NCBI GenBank assembly: GCA_002686955.1 | Contig: NYZA01000193.1 | Coordinates: 1 to 28,007 of the forward strand | Direction: 5' to 3' | Source of the DNA: Gemmatimonadota bacterium | Lineage (GTDB): Bacteria > GCA-2686955 | DNA: 28,007 nucleotides | Shown: positions 7,878 to 16,392 of the stretch, one piece after another | How positions within the stretch are numbered: position 1 is the stretch's first letter | How the letters are laid out: every line of letters begins with the position of its first letter | Notes under the pieces: generated by a model | What the model was told of the DNA's origin: nothing | What the model saw: the letters and a program-made list of their open reading frames with translations, nothing else | The model's database searches: none | Position numbers and translations under genes: made by a program

Positions 7878-8932
7878 AATCCGACCTGGTCTTCGGTCGC
7901 CGGCTCGTAGAAGCGGTTCGCCTGCTCCAAAGCTCGCTGCCGTCGCGTCCGCTCGTCGCCTTCGAGCTGAGCGATCGCGCTGAAGGCGTTCAGATCGGGC
8001 AGAAAAAGGGAAGAGACCGGAAAGCGGGCCAGCTCGGCGGCGCGGCGCGTGAGCGCTCCCACATAGTCCTCGAAGAAGTTCTCACCTAGCTCTCCCGGGC
8101 GACCATCCGGAACCGGGTTGTTGAAATCGATCGCCCAGGCATCGCCTTTGTCATCGATCACGAACTCGACCGAGTTCATTTCGTAGCCGAATGCCCGGTT
8201 GATGATGCGACAGGAATCGACGACCTCACGCCCCTGGTCCACCGTGAGGAAGCTCTTGTCGGGCAAATACTCCGAGCGGTCGCCGGGGCGGAAGATATAC
8301 TTCATCACGATGATCTCGCGGCCCACGCAGAGGCAGCGAAGATGCCACTCGTGGGGGCTGCTGACGGCCGCCTGAACCGTCATCGAGCGGTCCCCCGAAG
8401 CATCGTACGCCTCGAGCAACTCCTGCATATCGTTGCAAAGCGAAACACCTTCCGCCCCACGCCCCTCCGCGGGCTTGAGGTAGCAGGGAAAACCGACCTT
8501 GGACATCATCTTGTCCCACTGGAAATGCCTGTGGAATTTGAAGTCTCCCCGCTCGAGGCGCGGCGAAGAATGGGGCGGCAGGATAAAGGTCGCGGGCACG
8601 CGCACGCCGAGCCGGCGGACGATGGAGTAGCCGACATCTTTGTGGGCAATGAAGTAGTGGAAAGAGAGCGGATTGTTGATCACGTGGACGCCGCGGAAGG
8701 CATGGCTCATCAGCACGCCCCTGGCGATTTCGAGCCGATGGGAGGCGCGATCGATGACCAGGGAGTACCGGCTCTCGTGATCGATGTCGAATTCGGTGAT
8801 CTTCATGTGCTTCGCCACGAGCTCGATCTCGCGGCCGCCCGCGCTGAAGACTCTCGGCGACGCATTGATCGATTCGAGAAGGGCATCGCCCAGTGCCTCG
8901 GTGAAGTAGAGGAGTCCGACTTGGTACTGCAT
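7874..8932 (-). CDS. ATP-grasp carboxylate-amine/thiol ligase (RimK/glutathione-synthetase-like)
   Basis: 352-residue predicted ligase of the ATP-grasp superfamily, which activates a carboxylate as acyl-phosphate and joins it to an amine or thiol. An N-terminal Rossmann-like preATP domain covers about 1-110 (INNPLSFHYFIAHKDVGYSIV, where HKD precedes the helix typical of this fold). The ATP-binding Lys153 lies in CYLKPAEGRGAEGVSL (150-165), a glycine-rich loop. Metal-binding residues are visible as Glu256 (SVEFVID) and Asp269/Asn271 in AIDFNNP. It ends in an ATGA overlap with the S51-like gene, which implies tight coupling. The start at ATG 8932 has no strong SD, and the divergent ABC exporter begins 23 bp away. 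The product is unknown; it is more like a dipeptide or amide ligase than a canonical primary-metabolism enzyme. Confidence 0.85.
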   Translation of the reverse strand: MQYQVGLLYFTEALGDALLESINASPRVFSAGGREIELVAKHMKITEFDIDHESRYSLVIDRASHRLEIARGVLMSHAFRGVHVINNPLSFHYFIAHKDVGYSIVRRLGVRVPATFILPPHSSPRLERGDFKFHRHFQWDKMMSKVGFPCYLKPAEGRGAEGVSLCNDMQELLEAYDASGDRSMTVQAAVSSPHEWHLRCLCVGREIIVMKYIFRPGDRSEYLPDKSFLTVDQGREVVDSCRIINRAFGYEMNSVEFVIDDKGDAWAIDFNNPVPDGRPGELGENFFEDYVGALTRRAAELARFPVSSLFLPDLNAFSAIAQLEGDERTRRQRALEQANRFYEPATEDQVGL

Positions 8933-8955
8933 GGGGTCGATCCGAAGGGAGATGA

Positions 8956-10752
8956 GTGATTCGTACGCCCATTGTTGCGAGAATGCCGGCCCGTTTCAAA
9001 CTCCCAAGCGGTTCGTTCGGCCTGATTCGGCGTTTTTTGCCCTTTATGCGGCCGGACCGGTGGACTCTGGCGGGGGCGGCGGCGCTGATGATGGTCGAAG
9101 TGCCCTTCTCGGTGGTTCGTCCCTTGATCGCCAGGCATGTGCTCGACGTGGCGTTGCCCGCGAGCGACATGTCCCTTGTCGTGCAGCTCTGCGTGCTGAT
9201 CGCGGCCGTCTCGATCATCAACCAGCTCCTCGCCTGCGCGATTGGCGTCGTGATCGCCCGATTCCACGCCCGCTTCAGCTTTCGCGTGCGTACCCGGATC
9301 TTCCGGCATTTCCAGGCTCTTCCTCTGGGCTGGTATTCCGACAAAGACACGGGGTATCTGATGTCGCGGCAGACCGACGACGTCGACAACCTCGACGGCA
9401 TTCTCGCCGACACTTTCATCCGCGCGGCGATGGACCTCGTGCGGGCGCTCTTCTTTGTGGTCATGCTCCTGGTGCTCGATCCCTATCTCGCCGGCACCGC
9501 GTTTGCGTTCGTGACGACGATTTTCGGTATTCAAGCCCTCTTCTCGAGACGACTTCGGCGGGCCAGCCGCGAAACACGCGAAACATGGTCGCTCAGCAGC
9601 GCCTCTCTGCACGACGCACTCAGCGGTCATGCTCTGATCCGCGCCTCCGCGTCGGAAGGGGCCGAGAGGAGCCGCTTTTCCACTCGGCTCGCGGAGCACC
9701 TGCGCGCCCGATTTCGGCGAGACGTTCTCGGGATGGTGGCGGGGCGGATCTCCGGGGTCGTCGCCGGGATCGGGATGGGACTGATCCTCTTCATCGGGAG
9801 CTGGCGAATCCTCTCGGGGGAGTTCACGATCGGGGGCCTATTCGCCTTCTTCCTCTATCTGGGCAACCTCTTCGGGACGACCTATGCACTCGCGGGTCTC
9901 AATCCGGTCATCCAGCGGGCTCTGGCTTCCGCCGAGCGGATCGCTCAGCTGCTCGATACCATCCCCGCGATCAAGAGCCCGGTGGGCGCGCTGAAGCGGG
10001 TCATCTCCGAAGGGGACGTCGCTTTCGAGTCGGTCGAGTTCGCCTATCGCAAAGGGGAACCCGTGCTGCGGGGAGTTTCGCTACGGGCCAGGGCCGGATC
10101 GACGGTGGCTCTGGTGGGGCCGAGCGGTGCCGGAAAGTCCACTTTCGCGAGCATGGTGCCACGCTTCTACGATGTCGACAGCGGCAGGGTGTCGATCGAT
10201 GGCGTCGATGTTCGCCAGATGCGGCTGCCCGATCTCCGTGGTCAGATCGGCGTCGTTCCTCAGGAGATCTTCCTCTTCAACAGAAGCGTCCGCGACAACC
10301 TCACGGTCGGTCTCGGACGGCGCAAGATCGATATGGAGACGATCGAAGCGGCAGCTGAAGCGGCCCACGCACACGCCTTCGTCTCGGCTCTACCGCAAGG
10401 CTACGACACTCTGATCGGCGAGCGGGGTGTGCGCCTGAGTGGAGGCGAGAAACAGCGACTCGCGATCGCCAGGGAGCTGCTGCGAAACCCGCGGGTGCTC
10501 ATCCTCGATGAAGCCACATCGAGCCTCGATTCCACCTCGGAGCGTTTGGTGCAAGATGCCGTGAACCAGCTGCGTCGCAACCGCACATCGATCGTCATCG
10601 CGCATCGCTTGTCCACCGTGCTCTCCGCCGATCAGATTCTGGTCTTCGACGCCGGTGAGATCGTCGCTCGAGGCACGCACGATACACTCCTGGCGAGCTG
10701 TGAGCTATATCGCAAGCTGTACGAGACGCAATTCGATACAAATGCCGCATAA
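8956..10752 (+). CDS. ABC exporter, fused membrane and ATPase domains (MsbA/type IV family)
   Basis: 598-residue half-transporter. The N-terminal part (to about 330) has the usual six membrane helices of an exporter, with helices near 36-56, 75-100, 160-190 and 265-312 visible. The ATPase domain follows: Walker A GPSGAGKST (388-396), Q-loop Gln436, signature LSGGE (494-498), Walker B VLILDE (514-519) and H-loop His550. It functions as a homodimer or heterodimer in the inner membrane; the substrate is not deducible. GTG 8956 is chosen because AAGGGAG precedes it by 5-6 bases (ATG 8983 is the alternative). It runs divergently from the ATP-grasp cluster, from which it is separated by 23 bp, and overlaps trmB by 11 bp. 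Export of the cluster product is an inference from position only. Confidence 0.9.
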   Translation: MIRTPIVARMPARFKLPSGSFGLIRRFLPFMRPDRWTLAGAAALMMVEVPFSVVRPLIARHVLDVALPASDMSLVVQLCVLIAAVSIINQLLACAIGVVIARFHARFSFRVRTRIFRHFQALPLGWYSDKDTGYLMSRQTDDVDNLDGILADTFIRAAMDLVRALFFVVMLLVLDPYLAGTAFAFVTTIFGIQALFSRRLRRASRETRETWSLSSASLHDALSGHALIRASASEGAERSRFSTRLAEHLRARFRRDVLGMVAGRISGVVAGIGMGLILFIGSWRILSGEFTIGGLFAFFLYLGNLFGTTYALAGLNPVIQRALASAERIAQLLDTIPAIKSPVGALKRVISEGDVAFESVEFAYRKGEPVLRGVSLRARAGSTVALVGPSGAGKSTFASMVPRFYDVDSGRVSIDGVDVRQMRLPDLRGQIGVVPQEIFLFNRSVRDNLTVGLGRRKIDMETIEAAAEAAHAHAFVSALPQGYDTLIGERGVRLSGGEKQRLAIARELLRNPRVLILDEATSSLDSTSERLVQDAVNQLRRNRTSIVIAHRLSTVLSADQILVFDAGEIVARGTHDTLLASCELYRKLYETQFDTNAA

Positions 10753-11317
10753 CGGAGCATCCTCGAGCGGGGAAGGAAGAGTGCTGATCGAGATCGGCAG
10801 CCGACGCGGAGGTTTCCTGGCTCATCTCGCGGAGAGGAATCCGGACGCGGAGTGTATCGGTATCGAATACCGGGCAACCTGGGCTCGAGAGGCTCGTGAG
10901 AGCGCGCGGCGTCGTGGTCTCGACAACCTTCGCTACATCTGCGCGGATGCCCGTGAAGTCGTGCGGCATCTATTGATGCCGGAAGAGGTGGACGAAGTGT
11001 ACGTCCTCTTCCCCGACCCTTGGCACAAGAAACGACACTTGCCACGGCGCCTTCTACAGCCCGGTTTTCTGCGCGACCTGAGTCGCATCATGAAGCGGGG
11101 GGCCCCCCTCTACATCTTGACCGACATCGCCGACTATGCCCGATGTATCGAACGCGACCTGCTCGAGGTTGCTGATCTCGAACCGCTCCCCGAATCTCTT
11201 TGGCCCGATGAATCGGACTGGGGACCGTCGCGAAAAGACCGCTATCCTCGATTACCGGAAGAGGTGGTGATCCGGGTGTTTCGAAGACGACCGGTTCATC
11301 TCGCGGCGGGATCGTAG
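10742..11317 (+). CDS. trmB: tRNA (guanine-N7)-methyltransferase-like protein (TrmB)
   Basis: 191-residue SAM-dependent methyltransferase predicted to make m7G46 in tRNA. Diagnostic is VLFPDPWHKKRHLPRRLLQPGFL-type sequence at roughly 84-106, which matches the TrmB FPDPWPKKRH signature, plus the TDIADY segment after it. Motif I reads EIGSRRGGFL instead of the usual EIG(C/F)GxGxxL. SAM-contact acidic residue is seen in GIEYRA and motif ADARE. The start at ATG 10742 overlaps the ABC transporter end by 11 bp; the longer frame to 10655 lies within the transporter and is unlikely. The C-terminal 22 bp overlap the convergent tgt gene. It is a short version for the family. Function is fairly secure; the odd motif I leaves some doubt about SAM binding. 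Confidence 0.8.
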   Translation: MPHNGASSSGEGRVLIEIGSRRGGFLAHLAERNPDAECIGIEYRATWAREARESARRRGLDNLRYICADAREVVRHLLMPEEVDEVYVLFPDPWHKKRHLPRRLLQPGFLRDLSRIMKRGAPLYILTDIADYARCIERDLLEVADLEPLPESLWPDESDWGPSRKDRYPRLPEEVVIRVFRRRPVHLAAGS

Positions 11318-12420
11318 TCGGCCAAGAATCGTCTGCTGAACTCCGCGTACGCGCCGGTCTCGATCGCCTCGCGCGCTCGGCGCATCAGATCGAGATAGAA
11401 ATAGAGATTGTGATAGGTCGCCAGGTGCTGCGCGAGATACTCGCGCGATTTGAAGAGGTGTCGCAGATAGGCACGGCTGGTAGTGTTGCAGACTCTACAA
11501 CGACAGTTCGGATCCGGAGGATCGGGGTCTCGGGCGTATCTGGCGGCCTTGGCGATCAGGGGGCCGCGTGACGTGAAGAGCATCGCTTTTCGCGCATTTC
11601 GAGTCGGCAAGACGCAATCGAATTGATCGATTCCGCGGCCCACGGCGTCGATCAAGTCCTCTGGATAGCCCACTCCCATCAAGTAGCGGGGACGGTGCTC
11701 CGGTAGGTGCGGGGCCACGATTTCGAGCATCCTCTCGAATTCCTCCTTCGGCTCCCCCACGGCCAATCCGCCGATCGCGATCCCCGCGAAGGGGAGAGAA
11801 GAAACGGTTTGCGCCGATTCGGTCCGAAGGTCGGGCTCGAAGGCGCCCTGACAGATGCCGTACAGGACACCTCCCCCCTCCCCCGGCCAGGCGTCGATGC
11901 AGCGCCGTGCCCATGCGTGGGTGCGTTCCATCGATCGAGCCGCATACTCACGCGCGCTCGGGTAGGGGCAGCACTCGTCGAAGGCCATCGGAATGTCGAC
12001 GCCGAGATCGGCTTGGATCCGCATGACCAACTCGGGCGTAAAGAGATGCTCGGAGCCGTCGAGATGGCTGCGGAATCTCACGCCATCCTCCTCGATCCTT
12101 CGATTGTGGGCGAGGGAGTGGACCTGAAATCCTCCGGAATCGGTGAGGATCGGGCCGGACCAGCCGCTGAATCGATGCAGGCCGCCCAACTCGCGCACGA
12201 GCTCGTGACCGGGTCGAAGATAGAGATGGTAGGTGTTGGCGAGAACGATCGACGCTCCGACCGATCGCACGTCGTCCCAGGTCTGTGTCTTCACGTTCGC
12301 GAGGGTGCCGACCGGCATGAAGCAGGGGGTTTCGATCCTGCCGTGGGCGGTGTGGATCGTGCCGCGGCGAGCGCCGGTCGGGTCGGTGGAGATCAGATCG
12401 AATCTGAAGGTGTTCGACAT
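11296..12420 (-). CDS. tgt: tRNA-guanine(34) transglycosylase (queuine tRNA-ribosyltransferase)
   Basis: 374-residue base-exchange enzyme that inserts preQ1 at position 34 of GUN-anticodon tRNAs. Visible are Asp94 in LTDSGGFQVHSL, the GGLAVGE loop (218-223), nucleophile Asp268 in DCVLPTRNAR, and zinc ligands Cys306, Cys308, Cys311 and His337 (CRCRVC and YHNLYF). All catalytic residues are intact. ATG 12420 is chosen because MSNTFRFDL matches the usual N-terminus; a longer frame to 12522 lies within queA. It sits 7 bp after the queA stop, and the enzyme acts just before QueA in queuosine synthesis, so the two are an operon. The 3' end overlaps trmB. Confidence 0.95.
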   Translation of the reverse strand: MSNTFRFDLISTDPTGARRGTIHTAHGRIETPCFMPVGTLANVKTQTWDDVRSVGASIVLANTYHLYLRPGHELVRELGGLHRFSGWSGPILTDSGGFQVHSLAHNRRIEEDGVRFRSHLDGSEHLFTPELVMRIQADLGVDIPMAFDECCPYPSAREYAARSMERTHAWARRCIDAWPGEGGGVLYGICQGAFEPDLRTESAQTVSSLPFAGIAIGGLAVGEPKEEFERMLEIVAPHLPEHRPRYLMGVGYPEDLIDAVGRGIDQFDCVLPTRNARKAMLFTSRGPLIAKAARYARDPDPPDPNCRCRVCNTTSRAYLRHLFKSREYLAQHLATYHNLYFYLDLMRRAREAIETGAYAEFSRRFLADYDPAAR

Positions 12421-12427
12421 TTCGCCG

Positions 12428-13489
12428 TCAGGAATCGGAGCAGATGAACATCGCATCGCCGTAGCTATAGAAACGGAAGCCCGCTGAGATCGCTTTCTCG
12501 TACGCCGCCAGAACCGCCTCACGACCGGCCATCGCGGAGACGAGCATCAACAGCGTCGACCGGGGCAGATGGAAGTTCGTGAGCAATGCGTCCACGATCC
12601 GCAGCTGCATCGGAGGATGGATGAAGATGTCGGTTGTGCCCCTGCCGGGAGAGACCAGGCGGCCTGGTGCGGCGCGGGCCTCGAGCACCCGCGCCACCGT
12701 CGTGCCTATGGCGACGACCCGCCCGCCGCGGGCCCTCGCATTCCGGATCGCGCGGGCGGTATCCTGCGGCAGATCGAAGGCTTCGGCGTGCATTTTGTGT
12801 TGCGCGATTCCTCCCTCCCCCACGGGTCGAAAGGTGCCCGGGCCTACGTGAAGCACCAGATCGGCCACCTCCACGCCTCGCTCCAAGAGGCCTTCGATGA
12901 GGGAGCCGGTGAGGTGGAGCCCCGCCGTCGGCGCCGCGACCGAGCCACGGACATTTGCATAGACGGTCTGGTACCTCTCGCGATCCTCTTCTTGCGGCTG
13001 CCGGCGGATATAGGGGGGCAGAGGGATCCGGCCGCAAGCGTCGACGGCTTCGTCGAGCGCCTCGCCGGCCAAATCGAAGCGCAAGACCCGCCGGCCGTTC
13101 GATCGTACCTCTTCGACAGCCGCGCGAAGGCTGCCGCCGAATTCGAGAGGCACACCGGCCCGGAGCCGGCGCGCGGGCTTCAGCAAGGCAATCCACCGGT
13201 CTTCGGTGAGCGGCGAAACCAGGAGTGCTTCGACTCTTCCACCGGTGTCGCTCCTCTCGCCCAAGAGACGGGCGGGGAAAACGCGGGTGGTGTTCCGGAC
13301 GATCAGGTCCCCCCGCCGCAGGACTTCGAGGAGGCCCGGGATTCCCGCCAGGGTGATGTGTCCGGGGACGCGGTTCAGAATCAGCAGTCGCGCCGCATCT
13401 CGGGTCGGCGGAGGATGCTGGGCGATCCGATCGGCCGGCAGATCGAAATCGTAGTCGTCCAGGCGTTCGCCGGATACCTGATTGGTCAT
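12428..13489 (-). CDS. queA: S-adenosylmethionine:tRNA ribosyltransferase-isomerase
   Basis: 353-residue enzyme that transfers and isomerises the ribosyl part of SAM onto preQ1-modified tRNA to give epoxyqueuosine. The N-terminus [17 protein letters not shown] and the following [11 protein letters not shown] match QueA closely. Further conserved parts are [11 protein letters not shown], the PTAGLHLT block, VGPGTFRPV, and [15 protein letters not shown] near the C-terminus. Length is standard. ATG 13489 overlaps the ruvB stop in ATGA. It lies directly ahead of tgt, the preceding enzyme in the pathway, and after ruvB, an arrangement common in bacteria. No oddities seen. Confidence 0.95.
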   Translation of the reverse strand: MTNQVSGERLDDYDFDLPADRIAQHPPPTRDAARLLILNRVPGHITLAGIPGLLEVLRRGDLIVRNTTRVFPARLLGERSDTGGRVEALLVSPLTEDRWIALLKPARRLRAGVPLEFGGSLRAAVEEVRSNGRRVLRFDLAGEALDEAVDACGRIPLPPYIRRQPQEEDRERYQTVYANVRGSVAAPTAGLHLTGSLIEGLLERGVEVADLVLHVGPGTFRPVGEGGIAQHKMHAEAFDLPQDTARAIRNARARGGRVVAIGTTVARVLEARAAPGRLVSPGRGTTDIFIHPPMQLRIVDALLTNFHLPRSTLLMLVSAMAGREAVLAAYEKAISAGFRFYSYGDAMFICSDS

Positions 13490-14508
13490 TCGAAGAGGCG
13501 AGCCTGGGGACCCCGCCCCTGGGGCGTGAAGCCGAGATGACGATAGGCGAGTGCGGTCGCCACCCTCCCCCGCGGCGTGCGGACCAGAAGTCCTTCCATG
13601 ATCAGGAAGGGCTCCACCACCTCTTCGATCGTGTCCTTCTCCTCGCCGATCGAGACCGCGAGGTTTCCGAGACCCACAGGTCCGCCGCCGAATTTCTGGA
13701 TGATCGCGGTGAGCAAGCGCTTGTCGAGATCGTCCAGGCCTCTCGCATCGACGTCGAGGCGATCCAACGAGCTTTCGACGACGGGAAGAACGATCTTTCC
13801 GTCCCCTTCGACCTCGGCGAAATCGCGGACCCGCCGCAGAAGGCGGTTGGAGACGCGAGGGGTGCCACGCGAACGGCGCGCGATCTCGAGTGCCGCGTCG
13901 GCCTTCGTCTCGACATCGAGCAGGCGTGCGGAACGTTCGACGATCCGCGCCAGTGGCTCGGCCGCATAGTGTTCCAGATGAGCGTTGATCCCGAAGCGGG
14001 AACGCATCGGGCTAGAGAGCAGGCCGGAACGGGTGGTGGCGCCGACGAGGGTGAAAGGGGCGAGGGTGAGCTTGACGGTTCGGGCCGCGGGACCGGAGTC
14101 GATCATGATATCGAGGCGGAAATCCTCCATCGCCGAGTAGAGATACTCCTCGACCACCGGGCCGAGGCGGTGGCTCTCGTCGATGAAGAGCACGTCGCGC
14201 GGCTCCAGCCCGGTGAGGATGCCGGCCAGATCTCCGGCCTTCTCCACGGCGGGACCGGAGGTCGTGTGCAGCTCCACGTCGAGCTCGCCTGCGATGATGC
14301 CCGCGAGGGTTGTCTTGCCGAGCCCCGGCGGACCGGAGAGGAGAACATGATCGAGCGGCTCACCTCTCGCCGCGGCCGCGCGAATGAAGACCCTCAGATT
14401 GTCGGTGATCCGTTCCTGGCCGATGAAGTCGTCGAGCCTTCGCGGCCTAAGAGACCGCTCGAATTCGATCTCTTCGCTCAGCGGACCGGTGGAGCTGATT
14501 TCGTTCAC
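13486..14508 (-). CDS. ruvB: Holliday junction branch migration helicase RuvB
   Basis: 340-residue AAA+ ATPase motor that drives branch migration of Holliday junctions with RuvA. Walker [10 protein letters not shown] (about 60-68), Walker B FIDES at around 107-111, sensor [18 protein letters not shown] and the C-terminal winged-helix segment [13 protein letters not shown] are visible; [10 protein letters not shown] is typical of RuvB. The start is GTG 14508, with GAGAGG nine bases upstream, and the gene begins 5 bases after the ruvA stop. It ends in an ATGA overlap with queA. The usual FIDEIHRL motif reads FIDESHRL (AGC codon), a change next to the Walker B acidic pair. Confidence 0.95.
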   Translation of the reverse strand: MNEISSTGPLSEEIEFERSLRPRRLDDFIGQERITDNLRVFIRAAAARGEPLDHVLLSGPPGLGKTTLAGIIAGELDVELHTTSGPAVEKAGDLAGILTGLEPRDVLFIDESHRLGPVVEEYLYSAMEDFRLDIMIDSGPAARTVKLTLAPFTLVGATTRSGLLSSPMRSRFGINAHLEHYAAEPLARIVERSARLLDVETKADAALEIARRSRGTPRVSNRLLRRVRDFAEVEGDGKIVLPVVESSLDRLDVDARGLDDLDKRLLTAIIQKFGGGPVGLGNLAVSIGEEKDTIEEVVEPFLIMEGLLVRTPRGRVATALAYRHLGFTPQGRGPQARLFE

Positions 14509-14513
14509 GGCAC

Positions 14514-15110
14514 TTAGCCTCTCAACCTCTTCAGGGCGGCGCGCACGATGGCATCGGTCGAAGGTGAATCGCCCGGGTCCTCACGAAGGATCGCGAGGGT
14601 GTGCGCGATCTTGGAGCGATCGTAGCCCAGCGTGATCAAAGCCGTGGCCGCGTCGTCCCACGGCGCGGGCGGGGCGTTCGCTGCCGATTTAGGGAGAGCA
14701 CGATTCGGACCGACATAGCGGTCTCGCAGCTCCAAGAGCATACGCTCGGCCAGCTTCCGCCCAACACCGGGGGCGCGCTGAAGCGTGCCGTGGTCGCCCG
14801 TCGCGATCGATCGGGCAAAGCTCAATGGGTCGATCGCTCCCACGATCGAGAGTGCCAGGCGCGGTCCGATGCCGGAGATACCGAGCAGAGTCTTGAAGAG
14901 CGTTCGCTCCTCCTCGTGCGCGAAGCCGTAAAGCTCGAGGGCGTCCTCCCGAACGTGCAGATGGGTGGGTACCCGGATCTCTTCACCAGCTCCGCGCCCA
15001 ATCAACGCGCTGGTGGAGGGGACTACGATTCCCAGCTCCAACCCGCCGACCTCTACGATCACGCGCCCCTCATAGGAACGAACCAGTCGCCCGCGAACCG
15101 CTTCGATCAT
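14514..15110 (-). CDS. ruvA: Holliday junction DNA helicase subunit RuvA
   Basis: 198-residue junction-binding subunit. The N-terminal OB-fold reads [38 protein letters not shown] is the classic end of domain I. Helix-hairpin-helix motifs follow in [13 protein letters not shown] and [14 protein letters not shown]; a short linker of Ala/Pro leads to domain III, which contacts RuvB (ALITLGY..SKI). ATG 15110 starts inside an ATGA overlap with ruvC, which also excludes the longer frame reaching 15530. RuvA tetramers load RuvB on the junction; gene order C-A-B is standard. Confidence 0.95.
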   Translation of the reverse strand: MIEAVRGRLVRSYEGRVIVEVGGLELGIVVPSTSALIGRGAGEEIRVPTHLHVREDALELYGFAHEEERTLFKTLLGISGIGPRLALSIVGAIDPLSFARSIATGDHGTLQRAPGVGRKLAERMLLELRDRYVGPNRALPKSAANAPPAPWDDAATALITLGYDRSKIAHTLAILREDPGDSPSTDAIVRAALKRLRG

Positions 15111-15598
15111 CCCGCCGAGTCCGCCCGGTTGATATGGCACACCGCCACCGCCAAGGCATCGGAGGCATCCTCGGGGACCGATCCCTCGATACCGGAGACC
15201 AGCATGCGAACGAGCGATGCCACCTGCTCCTTGCTCCCTCCTCCCCCCGCGCCGACGGCCCGCTTGATCTCGGCGGGGCTGTACTCGCCGACACCGATCC
15301 CGGCGAGCGCAAAGGCTAGAAGCGCCGCGGCCCGCGCGTGGCCCAGCAGCAGCGCGGAGCGCATGTTGCGACCCACGAAGACCCTCTCGATCGCTGCTCC
15401 CGTTACGGTGTAACGCTCGAGGACATCTCGAACTCCCCGGTGAATCGTGGCCAGACGAACCGACATGGCATCGGATGGAGAAGATCGCACGACGCCGAAA
15501 TGGAGCGCGCGCATCTGTCGAGCCTCGCATTCCACGATGCCGATGCCGGTCCGAGCGAGGCCTGGATCGATCCCCATGACGATGCTCTTGGTTCGCAC
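15107..15598 (-). CDS. ruvC: Crossover junction endodeoxyribonuclease RuvC
   Basis: 163-residue resolvase that cuts Holliday junctions. The acidic active site is visible: Asp11 in MGIDPGLARTG, Glu70 in AIERVFVGRN, and Asp138-type and Asp141-type residues in PEDASDALAVAVCH. The EYSPAEIKRAV segment, then a run of Gly before SKEQV, is typical. The start is GTG 15598, three bases past the yebC stop; ATG 15577 is an alternative that would give a slightly shorter N-terminus. It overlaps ruvA by ATGA. No missing catalytic residue. Confidence 0.93.
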   Translation of the reverse strand: MRTKSIVMGIDPGLARTGIGIVECEARQMRALHFGVVRSSPSDAMSVRLATIHRGVRDVLERYTVTGAAIERVFVGRNMRSALLLGHARAAALLAFALAGIGVGEYSPAEIKRAVGAGGGGSKEQVASLVRMLVSGIEGSVPEDASDALAVAVCHINRADSAG

Positions 15599-15601
15599 CT
15601 C

Positions 15602-16345
15602 TCAGGCGTTCTCTATGACGCTCTCGTCGACATCCGCGTTGGAGTAGACGCGCTCCACGTCGTCCAGATCCTCCAAGAGGCCGATCAGCCTAACGGCCTG
15701 AATCGCCTCGCTCCCTTCGAGCCGCTTGGTCGTGGAGGGCAAGCGCGTCACTTCGGCGGAGACCATCGGAATGCCCGCTCCTTCGAGCGCGGCACGAATC
15801 TCGTCGCAAGAGTCGACGGTCGTGAGCACCTGATGGGTGCTCTCTTCGCTCGTCAAGTCCTCCGCGCCGGCCTCGAGAGCAACCTCCATAAGTCGGTCCT
15901 CATCGACCTCGGCGGCATCGACGAGGATCACTCCACGTTTCTCGAAGAGCCAGCTGACGCAGCCGCTCGATCCGAGAGATCCGTTGTGCTTCGAGAAGAG
16001 ATGTCGGACGGCCGCGGCGGTTCTGTTGCGGTTGTCGGTCGCGACTTCGAGCATCAGTGCGGCCCCACCGGGGGTATACCCCTCGTAGATCACTTCTTCG
16101 ATGACCTGGCCGTCGAGCTCGCCGGTTCCCTTCTTGATCGCCCGTTCGATGTTGTCGGCGGGCATATTGGCGGCTTTCGCGCTCTGGATCGCCAGTCTGA
16201 GTCTCGGGTTTCCCTCCGGATCCCCACCCCCTTGCCGCGCGGCCGAGGTGATGTCTTTGATGAGTCGGGTGAAGATCCGCCCTCGCGCCGCATCGACCTT
16301 CTCCTTCTTGCGGCGGATCGTACTCCACTTGGAATGACCAGACAC
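15602..16345 (-). CDS. YebC/PmpR-family protein
   Basis: 247-residue member of the YebC/TACO1-type family. These are known as DNA-binding regulators in some bacteria (PmpR) and, in recent work, as ribosome-associated translation factors that relieve stalling at proline-rich motifs. Sequence shows the classic N-terminus MSGHSKWSTIRRKKEKVDAA, the region IKKGTGELDG and the EEVIYEGY..GG segment, with acidic C-terminal part ending in IENA. Length and motifs are normal. The start is a GTG (16345) with GGAGG eight bases upstream. It precedes ruvC by three bases, an arrangement commonly conserved. The EF-G paralogue lies 47 bp upstream on the same strand, which suits a translation role. Confidence 0.92.
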   Translation of the reverse strand: MSGHSKWSTIRRKKEKVDAARGRIFTRLIKDITSAARQGGGDPEGNPRLRLAIQSAKAANMPADNIERAIKKGTGELDGQVIEEVIYEGYTPGGAALMLEVATDNRNRTAAAVRHLFSKHNGSLGSSGCVSWLFEKRGVILVDAAEVDEDRLMEVALEAGAEDLTSEESTHQVLTTVDSCDEIRAALEGAGIPMVSAEVTRLPSTTKRLEGSEAIQAVRLIGLLEDLDDVERVYSNADVDESVIENA

Positions 16346-16392
16346 TGGACTACCTCCGGATCGCTGAATGGCGCGCTATTCGAGAGTCGACT

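Noticed and set aside
8933-8955. Promoter between the divergent ATP-grasp and ABC genes
   Set aside because: The 23 bp gap is too short for a complete promoter, and no convincing -10/-35 pair was seen across it.
11707-13540. Plus-strand frames opposite tgt and queA
   Set aside because: Antisense shadows of highly conserved genes on the other strand.
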